A stretch of 30,572 nucleotides of DNA from assembly GCA_044227665.1 (NCBI GenBank), contig JBGAWK010000026.1:1-30572 (forward strand). Direction: 5' to 3'. The translations under genes and the position numbers were made by a program. A model generated the notes under the pieces. The model did no database searches. It worked only from the letters and a program-made list of their open reading frames with translations, and was not told the origin of the DNA. Source of the stretch: JBGAWK01 sp044227665. GTDB lineage: Bacteria; Bacteroidota; Bacteroidia; Chitinophagales; JADIYW01. Positions 23,453 through 30,572 of the stretch are shown piece after piece; position 1 is the first letter of the stretch, and each line of letters starts with the position of its first letter.

Positions 23453-23854
23453 TTATAAATAAAATCCCAACTCCACTTTAGTTCCTTTCTCTAGGAAAGA
23501 TACTTCATCTGCCAATTGTTTGATAAGAAAAACTCCTCTGCCATTCATTTTCTCTATGTTATGTGGCAATGTAGGATCTGGCACTAATTCTGCATCGAAA
23601 CCGGGACCTTCATCAATAATGGTAAACCTCAATTTATCTTTACTTTTATACGTTTCAACTTTTACCCACTTGGAAATATCTTCGCCATTGCCATGTACTA
23701 TGGCATTGGTGACGGCTTCTACTACTGCTAGCATGATGTCGCCATATCTGTTGTCGGATATGCAATAAGCATCACGAATCTTTTCGATAGACTTCTCTAG
23801 TACGCAGATGCTATCTAACTCTGATTTGAGACTTAACTGTTCTACTATCTCCAT
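23453..23854 (-). CDS. RsbW/SpoIIAB-like anti-sigma regulatory ATPase
   Basis: A 133-aa stand-alone GHKL ATPase of the HATPase_c_2 group, serine kinases that bind sigma factors or phosphorylate STAS-domain antagonists. The N-box EAVTNAIVHGN is at 46-56 (catalytic Asn at 50), the G1 box DEGPGF at 81-86 and the G2 region NGRGVFLI near 103-110. No transmembrane segment is present. No sigma factor, STAS protein or PP2C phosphatase is encoded nearby, so its partner is unknown. It lies 19 bp downstream of the DUF4175 gene and 21 bp upstream of ybeY, inside one transcription unit. Confidence 0.88.
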   Translation of the reverse strand: MEIVEQLSLKSELDSICVLEKSIEKIRDAYCISDNRYGDIMLAVVEAVTNAIVHGNGEDISKWVKVETYKSKDKLRFTIIDEGPGFDAELVPDPTLPHNIEKMNGRGVFLIKQLADEVSFLEKGTKVELGFYL

Positions 23855-23873
23855 GCAAACAATGAAAGTGAGG

Positions 23874-26800
23874 CTATTGGGAAAGCCTATAATATTTTTC
23901 TACGATATTTTTATAAAAGGGTTTCAAATGTGGCGGTAAAGTTTTATAAAAATCCTCTTGCGAGCCTTTCTTGTCTAAATATTCTTGTATTTGTGGCGGT
24001 ATTGCATGGGGTATGTCTTGCGCTGTATTGGACTTACGCTGCTCATCTTCTCCTTGGTCTCTCATGGCATTTTCAAATTCCAGCATCCTCGTCTCTATAT
24101 CTTTCTGTCGCTTGAGTGTCTCTGCATTGACTTTCCTATTGACGAGGTCGGTCTCATTTTTATCCATCTTATCCATGAGCTCATTGATACCGGTAGCATC
24201 TTTCTGCTGTTGGCTCATTTCGTCTCTAAGCCTTCTGAGGGCTTCTCTAAGTGCGGCTTGTCGTTCTGCCATTTGGGCGAAGTCTTTGCCCATTTTTTTG
24301 GGGTCGTCGCCACCTTTGAGTTTTTCGCCCATTTTTTTGAGGTCATCACCGAGTTGGTTTTGTAATTGTTTCAGCATGGCTGGTGAGGGCTTGCTGCCCC
24401 CTTTGCCTCCTGGCTTATTGCAAGAACCACTGCCCGGACTTCCGGAGTTCTGCTGTTGCTGCATATTGTCCATGGACTCACTGAGCAGCAAGGCAAGATT
24501 ATTGGCAGAAGTCATGACATACTGCTGTGATACTAATGCGCTATTTTTTTGTCGCTCTTCTAATTGATTAATAGACTTATCCAGGTCGCGACGCATCTTA
24601 TATAATTCGTCAGTAATAATGCTTTGTATTTCAAATTGTCTTTTTCCCAAGGCAGTAAGGCTATCGTCTATAAGTCGAGCATCTTCTTTGAGATTGTACT
24701 GTTCCTGCACCAGCGTCAGGTATTTGGGATTGTCTGTGGATGTCTTTTTGAGTTGTGTAAAGAGTGCTTCTTCATCCATAGACAGTCGCAACAAGTTTTC
24801 GAGTAATCTCCTTATCGTCTCTATGTCTTCTGCCAACTGGTCGCTCTGCATATCGCTCATTTTACTGGAGAGCTTCTTACTCATCTTCTTCATTTTTCCG
24901 GAGGCATTCTTTTGGTTTTGAGAAGCTTTGTTCTTGTCATTGTTGTTCAAATCATCGCTACTTTGCTCCATGTCTTCGCTGATTTCATCCATCTCTTGTT
25001 GCTGTTCACTCAAGTCCATAGGGCTATTCAGTTCTTTATTGAGTTGTTCCATCTTTTTGAGGTCTTCAGCTATCTTTTCAAATTCTTTATTGAGTTTGTC
25101 TTGTTGTTCTTTTAATTGTTGTGAAGAATTTTGATTTTCTTGGGATTTTTTTGCTGCATCCTCTTGTTGTTGTGATAGTTTATCTAATTTCTCTATATTG
25201 TCCTTGACTTTTTGTTCAAACTCTAGTTGCTTGTACAATTCTAGCATTTTGTCCAACTCTTTATTAATATTCTGGTTTGACATCTCCATATTCTCCAGTC
25301 TATCAAAAGCACTGTTTTGCTCCATTTTTTGAAGCATTTCTTCAAGTTGCTTCATCAGGTCTTTCATTTCGTCACTTAGCAATTCGTCCATCATTTGCTG
25401 CAACTTTTCCTGTTTTTCTAGTATATCTTCTTGTTGCTTTTTATACTCTTCCTCATTTTTTTGGTTTTCCTGCATCTTATCTTTGATGTCTTCGAGGTTA
25501 TGAGTAAGTTCCTGATGTTTTTTCATCAATTGCTCAATTTGTTTCTTGTCCTCCCAATCTAAATTTTTCTTGGCAGCTAACTTATTTTTTAGGTTTTTTA
25601 TTTCTTGCGATAAATTTTTTACGGATTTTTGGGAAGCTTCTAGGTCATCCTTTATGGCTTCGGCATTCTGCTCATTTATTTTTTCTATTTGATCAAGGGT
25701 GGGTTTCTGATAGGAGAAGGTAATACTTCGAGAGGCTTTGCTACCATTCACACCATCATTATCCCAAACTTCAAAAAAATAGTCTAGCTTTTCACCAGGT
25801 TTCAGACTATAATCCTGTATGTCTATGCTATAAGAAAAATCACTTACTGTTGCGCCTTTTTTATAGGCAATGTTCCGCTTTTTGGCTTCGCGGATGACTC
25901 CTTTATCTCCAATAATTCTATAATGGAATTCTAGGCGATTGAAGCCATAGTCATCAGAGATATTACCCAAAAAGTACTTATACCTTATGGCCGCACTATC
26001 TGACATCTGCTCTACAGATATGGCTGGCGCCTGATCGGGAATGGCTGTAACAAAAAAGGATAGAGAGTCGTCACTCACCACATCATCATTGGCTACAAGC
26101 AGACTGTAACGAAAATCTCCCATCACTTTACGAGAGGTTACAAATCTTCCTTCCTCTACATTACTGAGGGATAAGGCTGCCCCTGGAAGATGCATCTTCA
26201 TCCTATCGGCATAGCTGGTATTGAAGTCCCAGTTTAGCACGGTACCTACAGGTACTGTGAGGTCTCCAGTATTTCGGAGACTTACCTCTTTTTTGCCTGT
26301 ATAATCCGGGAATTTGGCATGAAGTACAAATTGTGTTACTAGTGGTTTCTTATGAACATGTATGGTATATTCTTCTGAATAAAACGCTCCTGCCCGTAAC
26401 TGAAAGTTGAGATCCTCTTGTGCATTGACAAAGGTATAATCGAAATTACCCTTCTGATTTTTGGTCAATTTATACTCATTATTGTCATAAATCAGATATA
26501 AATCTGAGGGTATCACAGCACCTTTTGTAAATGCGCTAATAGTAATATCCTGATATTGAATAGATTTTTTCTTTGGAAGATTTACAACAAAATCAAAAGG
26601 AGCTTTTTTAGCAAATTTTGTATTGGGATTGATAAGTCTGTAGTTACTTTCTTTCAGGATATTGGGGGCTGCTATTGCCAAAACCAATAGTAGTATGGCT
26701 GGAGGGACTGCGTATTTGAGCCATTTTTTGTTATAGGATAAATCTATGGCTTGTGAGAAAGATATGAGCTTGATTTGGTCAATTTTTTGCTGAATGGAGG

Positions 26801-27188
26801 CTTCTACCAACTCTCTATTGGGATAGTCATATAGGGAATTCTTCAACTCCAGTATATTCAGCAATTTATCTTTTACAGGTGTAAAATGTATGCCAATAAT
26901 TTGTGCTGCTTGCTCTTTGGACAATATTTTGCCTAGTCTAAAATACTGCAATAGGGGCGTCACTATCCAACGTATGCCTGTGGCAGTTGCCAATGCCATA
27001 AATGCAAATAACAATATTTTTCTAACGTTAGTAGAGAAATAAAATCTGTACTCACCCAAACTTATCAGGAGATAGATGGCTACAACTAAAGCTGTAAATA
27101 GTAGTAATCCTCTCAATAGCTTATTGAGATAATACTTACGTATAAACGCATCCAATTTTTGTAGTAATATGGAATAGTTGTCGGGCAT
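23874..27188 (-). CDS. DUF4175-type membrane protein with very long coiled coil, 1104 aa
   Basis: A large inner-membrane protein of unknown function. Three hydrophobic helices lie near 22-45 (GLLLFTALVVAIYLLISL), 58-80 (ILLFAFMALATATGIRWIV) and 158-175 (PAILLLVLAIAAPNIL). A beta-rich periplasmic region (about 180-490) follows, with Ig/cadherin-like phrases such as DNDGVNGSKASRSITFSY. Then come about 330 residues of Lys/Glu/Gln-rich coiled coil (500-830), a Gly/Ser/Pro loop (SGSPGSGSCNKPGGKGG near 905) and another coiled coil. The layout fits the DUF4175 family described in Bacteroidota. The start is 2 bp after the stop of the upstream lipoprotein gene, so translation is probably coupled. The high charge makes compositional bias likely in searches. 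Confidence 0.85.
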   Translation of the reverse strand: MPDNYSILLQKLDAFIRKYYLNKLLRGLLLFTALVVAIYLLISLGEYRFYFSTNVRKILLFAFMALATATGIRWIVTPLLQYFRLGKILSKEQAAQIIGIHFTPVKDKLLNILELKNSLYDYPNRELVEASIQQKIDQIKLISFSQAIDLSYNKKWLKYAVPPAILLLVLAIAAPNILKESNYRLINPNTKFAKKAPFDFVVNLPKKKSIQYQDITISAFTKGAVIPSDLYLIYDNNEYKLTKNQKGNFDYTFVNAQEDLNFQLRAGAFYSEEYTIHVHKKPLVTQFVLHAKFPDYTGKKEVSLRNTGDLTVPVGTVLNWDFNTSYADRMKMHLPGAALSLSNVEEGRFVTSRKVMGDFRYSLLVANDDVVSDDSLSFFVTAIPDQAPAISVEQMSDSAAIRYKYFLGNISDDYGFNRLEFHYRIIGDKGVIREAKKRNIAYKKGATVSDFSYSIDIQDYSLKPGEKLDYFFEVWDNDGVNGSKASRSITFSYQKPTLDQIEKINEQNAEAIKDDLEASQKSVKNLSQEIKNLKNKLAAKKNLDWEDKKQIEQLMKKHQELTHNLEDIKDKMQENQKNEEEYKKQQEDILEKQEKLQQMMDELLSDEMKDLMKQLEEMLQKMEQNSAFDRLENMEMSNQNINKELDKMLELYKQLEFEQKVKDNIEKLDKLSQQQEDAAKKSQENQNSSQQLKEQQDKLNKEFEKIAEDLKKMEQLNKELNSPMDLSEQQQEMDEISEDMEQSSDDLNNNDKNKASQNQKNASGKMKKMSKKLSSKMSDMQSDQLAEDIETIRRLLENLLRLSMDEEALFTQLKKTSTDNPKYLTLVQEQYNLKEDARLIDDSLTALGKRQFEIQSIITDELYKMRRDLDKSINQLEERQKNSALVSQQYVMTSANNLALLLSESMDNMQQQQNSGSPGSGSCNKPGGKGGSKPSPAMLKQLQNQLGDDLKKMGEKLKGGDDPKKMGKDFAQMAERQAALREALRRLRDEMSQQQKDATGINELMDKMDKNETDLVNRKVNAETLKRQKDIETRMLEFENAMRDQGEDEQRKSNTAQDIPHAIPPQIQEYLDKKGSQEDFYKTLPPHLKPFYKNIVEKYYRLSQ

Positions 27189-27190
27189 TG

Positions 27191-28918
27191 CTATGGGTTA
27201 GGAACAAAATATACCTCTCTAAAGTTGCGATATTCCATTGCATTTTGCGGGCAGTTTCGCACTCCAGGCGACAATAATCTATAATCTATATCGTAATAAT
27301 TGGGCATGACTACGGCATCATCTATGGCTATTTGGTCGGCAAGGGCATATAGCCTATTGCGTTCCTTCTCGTCTGTACAAGCCAGTGCTTTTTCGAGTGC
27401 TTGGTCATAGGCGGGATTTTTATATCTATAGGAATTTATGTATGTTTTTACATTAATATCATCAGGGACATATTTACCCATGAATAGGTTGAGGAAATTC
27501 TCAGCATCGGGGTAGTCGGCTATCCACCCTAGCCTATAGAAGGCGACCTTGGCTGCTTCTATAGCTTCCGTGTGCTGCGCCCAAGGCACTGCCAAAAGAT
27601 CCACATCAATATTGAGGGTCTCTTCAATCATTTTTTGGATAGCTTCTGCTACAAATGTATTTCTACCTCCACCGGCATTGAGTTGGAGCGTAATTTTTGG
27701 AAATCCTTTTCCTTTGTTATATCCAGCATCAGCCAGCAACTTTCTTGCTTTTTCAGGGTCATAGGTATAGCCTTTTACCAAGGTAGGATCATAGGTTCCT
27801 GTACCGGGAGGCACATAGCCATAGACGCCTGGCAACCCTGTATTTTTGAGGGTGTACTTACATAATTTCTCTCTATCTATTGCATAACAAAAGGCTTGGC
27901 GAATTCTTTTGTCTTTGAAAATGGTAGTAGGATGTAAGAAACCATAATATTGTAAGGACATTGATGGCAAATATTGTAGCTGAAACTTTGCATACTGAGG
28001 TTTTAGATGATCTTTATCTATCAATACTTCGTCAACCATATCTAGCGGAAATTTATATATCAAATCAGATTTTCCCTTCCGAAATTCCAGAAGTTCCGCT
28101 CTTTTTTCTTTAATATATGTAACTTTTAAATGGTCAAGGTAAGGTAGTTTATTGCCTAATGAATCTTTCCCCCAATAGTTAGGATTACGAGAGAGAAATG
28201 TAACTTCATTATTTTTGGATATTTTCAGTACAAAAGGGCCAGTACCTACGGCACGTTCTGTAAGGTCTGTACCCCACATATCAATGGCTTCTCTAGGATA
28301 AATTTTTGCAAAAATCAACCCTAAACGTGCCAAAAATACAGCATAAGGTTTATACAATTGAATTTGTATCGTAGTATCATCCAGTACGTTCACACCACTT
28401 ACACCCTGTGAAGAATTCGTGCCTTCCTTGGTAAGTGCCTGATATTCATTGGCTCCTTGTACTATATCTTGAAATATCCAAAACCCTTGATTTGTTGCAG
28501 GATTGTAATAACATAATCTGTCGAAACAAAATTTTACGTCTTTGGCAGTAAATTTCCTTCCTTTTCCGTCGGGAAAGCAGGGCGAGTCTTGGAAATATAC
28601 ATCGCTACGCAAATGGAAAGTATAAGTCTTGCCATCGGGAGATATATCCCAAGTCTTTGCCAATAATGGCTCAATAGCTAGTGTACTTTGGTTGAATTCT
28701 ACCAGACCTTCATAAATCTGTTCTGCTATGCGGTGACCTGTAACTTCTGTGATATTGATAGGATACAGGGTCTTAAAAAACTCTTCTTCATTATATACAA
28801 ATGTCCCTCCATAATATTTATCACCATTTGCAGGTTTTAGTACTAGTTTCCTTTGTCCTGAAGTTGTACAAGCTATCATCAGAACACAACTTGTAATAAT
28901 GAATAAATATGTTTTCAT
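27191..28918 (-). CDS. Oligopeptide-type ABC transporter substrate-binding lipoprotein (SBP family 5)
   Basis: A lipid-anchored binding protein of the peptide/nickel (DppA/OppA) family, 575 aa from the ATG at 28918, chosen because it gives a signal peptide with lipobox MIAC (Cys 17). Family features are IYEGLVEFN, KTYTFHLRSDVYFQDSP near the N-terminal lobe, the AYDRE-type segment FCYAIDREKLCKYTLKNTG, YDPEKARKLLADAGYNKGKG and the C-terminal RLYALADQIAIDDAVVMPNYY. The ligand is probably a short peptide, but family members also bind haem, nickel or sugars. No permease or ATPase gene of a transporter is nearby. The next gene, DUF4175, starts after 2 bp, so it may serve that system instead of a classical importer. 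Confidence 0.9.
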   Translation of the reverse strand: MKTYLFIITSCVLMIACTTSGQRKLVLKPANGDKYYGGTFVYNEEEFFKTLYPINITEVTGHRIAEQIYEGLVEFNQSTLAIEPLLAKTWDISPDGKTYTFHLRSDVYFQDSPCFPDGKGRKFTAKDVKFCFDRLCYYNPATNQGFWIFQDIVQGANEYQALTKEGTNSSQGVSGVNVLDDTTIQIQLYKPYAVFLARLGLIFAKIYPREAIDMWGTDLTERAVGTGPFVLKISKNNEVTFLSRNPNYWGKDSLGNKLPYLDHLKVTYIKEKRAELLEFRKGKSDLIYKFPLDMVDEVLIDKDHLKPQYAKFQLQYLPSMSLQYYGFLHPTTIFKDKRIRQAFCYAIDREKLCKYTLKNTGLPGVYGYVPPGTGTYDPTLVKGYTYDPEKARKLLADAGYNKGKGFPKITLQLNAGGGRNTFVAEAIQKMIEETLNIDVDLLAVPWAQHTEAIEAAKVAFYRLGWIADYPDAENFLNLFMGKYVPDDINVKTYINSYRYKNPAYDQALEKALACTDEKERNRLYALADQIAIDDAVVMPNYYDIDYRLLSPGVRNCPQNAMEYRNFREVYFVPNP

Positions 28919-29031
28919 CTGCCTTCCGAACATGTTACAACTTTTTACAAACCTGCTAAAATAAGATATTACCCTGTATTTAAAAAGTAATATTGGTTAA
29001 ATAGGCTATACAAATTCGGTATATATAAAAA

Positions 29032-29064
29032 TTTGCGTGACATCGTACAAACCTTTTACCTTTG
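29032..29064 (+). promoter_or_regulatory. Promoter of murI, -33 TTTG and -7 TACCTTTG
   Basis: TTTG (29032-29035) and TACCTTTG (29057-29064) are separated by 21 nt, the typical Bacteroidota spacing, and end 11 nt before the ATG at 29076. It supports the later start codon and predicts a very short leader. This is the best promoter match in the window. Confidence 0.6.
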
Positions 29065-29075
29065 CAAATGAGCGT

Positions 29076-29915
29076 ATGGATAATAATTTACAGAAAGTGG
29101 GTGCCATCGGCGTTTTTGATTCAGGATATGGAGGTCTCACTATCCTAAAAGAATTTGTAACTCTCATGCCAGAATATGACTATGTTTATTTAGGAGATAA
29201 TGCACGTACTCCTTATGGCACTAGGTCACAAGAGGTTATCTATCAATACACCCTAGAATGTGTACAGGAACTTTTTAACAAAGGCTGCCATCTAGTCATT
29301 TTAGCCTGCAATACTGCTTCTGCCAAGGCGTTGCGACGACTACAGCAGACCTATTTACCCACGCTTAGTGAATACAAACGCGTGCTGGGTATAGTTCGTC
29401 CTACAAGTGAGGTGGCAGGTAATTTCACCACCACGAAACATATAGGAATCTTGGGTACAAAGGGTACTGTAAACTCTGAAGCTTATCCAATTGAAGTAGC
29501 CAAATTTTTTCCGGATATCAATATTCACCAACTAGCGTGTCCTATGTGGGTGCCTTTGGTAGAAAACCTTCAGCATAATAAAGCCGGCGCCGATTACTTT
29601 GTAAAAGAAAAAACAGAGGAACTTTTAAGCTTACACCCGAGTATTGACGCTGTAGTATTAGGATGCACTCACTATCCCTTACTATATGAAAAAATCAGAA
29701 AGTACTTGCCCAAGCATATACAAATCATCAATCAAGGAACGATTGTAGCTCATAGTCTCAAAGACTATCTCCAACGGCATCCAACTATAGATAAACTATG
29801 TAACAAAAATTCGCATCTCACTTTCTTGACTACTGACGATGTAGAGACTTTCAAATTACAGGCAACTGAATACTTTGGCACTACTATTGAAGACGCTTCA
29901 CATGTTACGCTATAA
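29076..29915 (+). CDS. murI: Glutamate racemase
   Basis: Cofactor-independent racemase that makes D-glutamate for peptidoglycan. I choose the ATG at 29076 (279 aa) over a GTG at 29037, because the GTG lies inside the promoter and the protein then begins just before the conserved IGVFDSGYGGLTIL. The two catalytic Cys are C78 in ACNTAS and C197 in GCTHYP; the DNARTPYG and GVVRPTSE-like segments (here GIVRPTSE) are also present. The 3' end overlaps the 3' end of radC on the other strand by 6 bp. The divergent neighbour is the SBP lipoprotein gene, and the 157-bp gap holds both promoters. Confidence 0.95.
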   Translation: MDNNLQKVGAIGVFDSGYGGLTILKEFVTLMPEYDYVYLGDNARTPYGTRSQEVIYQYTLECVQELFNKGCHLVILACNTASAKALRRLQQTYLPTLSEYKRVLGIVRPTSEVAGNFTTTKHIGILGTKGTVNSEAYPIEVAKFFPDINIHQLACPMWVPLVENLQHNKAGADYFVKEKTEELLSLHPSIDAVVLGCTHYPLLYEKIRKYLPKHIQIINQGTIVAHSLKDYLQRHPTIDKLCNKNSHLTFLTTDDVETFKLQATEYFGTTIEDASHVTL

Positions 29916-30572
29916 ATCTCCCCCATCACTAAAGCTATAGTAACCGCCATTGAACACAATGATATGGTCCAAAACTTTCATATCGAATAACTCAGCAGTT
30001 TGCTTAATTTTCTTAGTAATGGCAAGATCCTGACTGCTGGGCTTTTCACTTCCGGAAGGATGGTTATGCCCTAAAATAATAGAAGAAGTATTGCAGAGGA
30101 TAGCCTTTTTGAGTATAAGTCTGACATCTACAACCGTACCCGCAATACCTCCTTTACTGCACCTCTCCACACTAATAACTTTATTTCTTGTACTCAAATA
30201 TATTACCCAAAACTCTTCGTGATGCAAGCCATCCAACTTTGGATGCAAAATATTAAAAGCATCTTTAGCACTCTTGACTACAATTTCTTCAGGCACTTCT
30301 GCATATTTCCTTCTACCTAGCTCAAAAGCTGCAGCAAGTGTAATGGACTTAGCCATACCTACGCCTTTGGCTTGTTGCAAAAGTTCCGGAGGCATCATGC
30401 TAAGAGCTGTAAGCGATTGATTTTGAGATATCAATATATTTTTTGCAACATCCAAAGCAGAGTATTCTCTAGTACCTGTATTGATAAGAATCGCCAATAA
30501 TTCTGTGTTACTCAGGGCTTTGATGCCATGAGTGTGGGCTTTTTCTCTAGGACGGTCTTCTTCCGCCCACTC
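29910..30572 (-). CDS. radC: RadC-family JAB1/MPN protein (5' end outside the window)
   Basis: The open frame continues to the right edge. The stretch 30498-30572 still encodes EWAEEDRPREKAHTHGIKAL and a further NTELLAILINTG, the normal RadC N-terminus, so the gene starts beyond the window and the ATG at 30497 is only internal. The N-terminal helix-hairpin-helix region (AKGVGMAKSITLAAAFELGRR) is followed by the JAMM/MPN domain with the metal-binding motif LGHNHPSGSEKPSSQD and an upstream Glu-containing strand. The name radC comes from a now disputed DNA-repair assignment, and the cellular role remains unclear. The TAG stop shares six bases with the end of murI. Confidence 0.93.
   Translation of the reverse strand, partial: EWAEEDRPREKAHTHGIKALSNTELLAILINTGTREYSALDVAKNILISQNQSLTALSMMPPELLQQAKGVGMAKSITLAAAFELGRRKYAEVPEEIVVKSAKDAFNILHPKLDGLHHEEFWVIYLSTRNKVISVERCSKGGIAGTVVDVRLILKKAILCNTSSIILGHNHPSGSEKPSSQDLAITKKIKQTAELFDMKVLDHIIVFNGGYYSFSDGGDL

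Noticed and set aside
23971..24567. Open frame of 198 codons on the plus strand opposite the DUF4175 gene
   Set aside because: The Ser/Leu-rich product is the reverse reading of a Lys/Glu/Gln-rich coiled coil, a common artefact of biased composition.
29037..29075. GTG at 29037 as the start of murI
   Set aside because: It falls between the -33 and -7 elements of the likely promoter and would add 13 residues not seen in the family; the ATG at 29076 is preferred.
1..30572. CRISPR array, tRNA or rRNA genes, phage or toxin-antitoxin modules
   Set aside because: No regularly spaced repeats, no tRNA cloverleaf with a TTCAA-type arm in the gaps, and no recognisable phage, defence or toxin proteins were found by reading both strands.

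Overview
The window is a low-GC chromosomal segment of a member of the Bacteroidota. Three things point there. It has a type IX secretion (T9SS) C-terminal sorting domain on a surface protein, an OmpA protein with thrombospondin type-3 linkers, and repeated TAnnTTTG promoter boxes instead of classical -10 boxes. Genus and species cannot be named from the sequence. No rRNA, tRNA or CRISPR array was seen.

Layout. 1-4172 (minus): the 5' end of a probable Wzz/chain-length protein, a six-repeat SLBB polysaccharide-export protein, then (separated by a strong terminator) an OmpA-family envelope protein. 4295-5674: tRNA-modifying GTPase MnmE. 6014-7867: a large secreted protein of unknown function. 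7947-14068 is a zone of insertion and decay. It holds two different IS982-family elements and one IS5-family element, a small lipoprotein, a YfiT-like gene that has lost its 5' end, and a T9SS-secreted repeat protein. That last gene is 5'-truncated, frameshifted and split by the IS5-family element. 14235-16155 (minus): an operon of U32-family protein, ferredoxin and QueD with 4-bp overlaps, probably for tRNA wobble-base modification. 16335-19920: DNA polymerase III delta' (holB) and two tandem paralogous membrane acyltransferases. 20210-22901 (minus): a secreted protein with a thioredoxin-like N-terminus that lacks CxxC, a possible 38-codon Cys-containing ORF, and a short exported helical-repeat protein. 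22997-28918 (minus): a tight operon of an oligopeptide-type binding lipoprotein, a DUF4175-type coiled-coil membrane protein, an RsbW-like ATPase and the endoribonuclease YbeY. 29076-30572: murI (plus) converges on radC (minus), which runs off the window edge.

How the genes relate. Most of the window is ordinary housekeeping (MnmE, YbeY, HolB, MurI, RadC, QueD) and envelope genes. The part worth a second look is the IS-rich 6 kb. There the sequence itself supports a partial order of events: a deletion joined a yfiT-like gene to a surface-protein gene, an IS982 element probably then landed on that junction (6-bp target duplication), and at some point an IS5-family element landed inside the T9SS sorting domain (removing it restores the frame exactly). 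The IS5-family transposase carries a canonical A_AAA_AAC slip site in the right phase. I see no clear new defence, toxin or biosynthetic system. The least explained proteins are those at 6014-7867 and 20210-22303.
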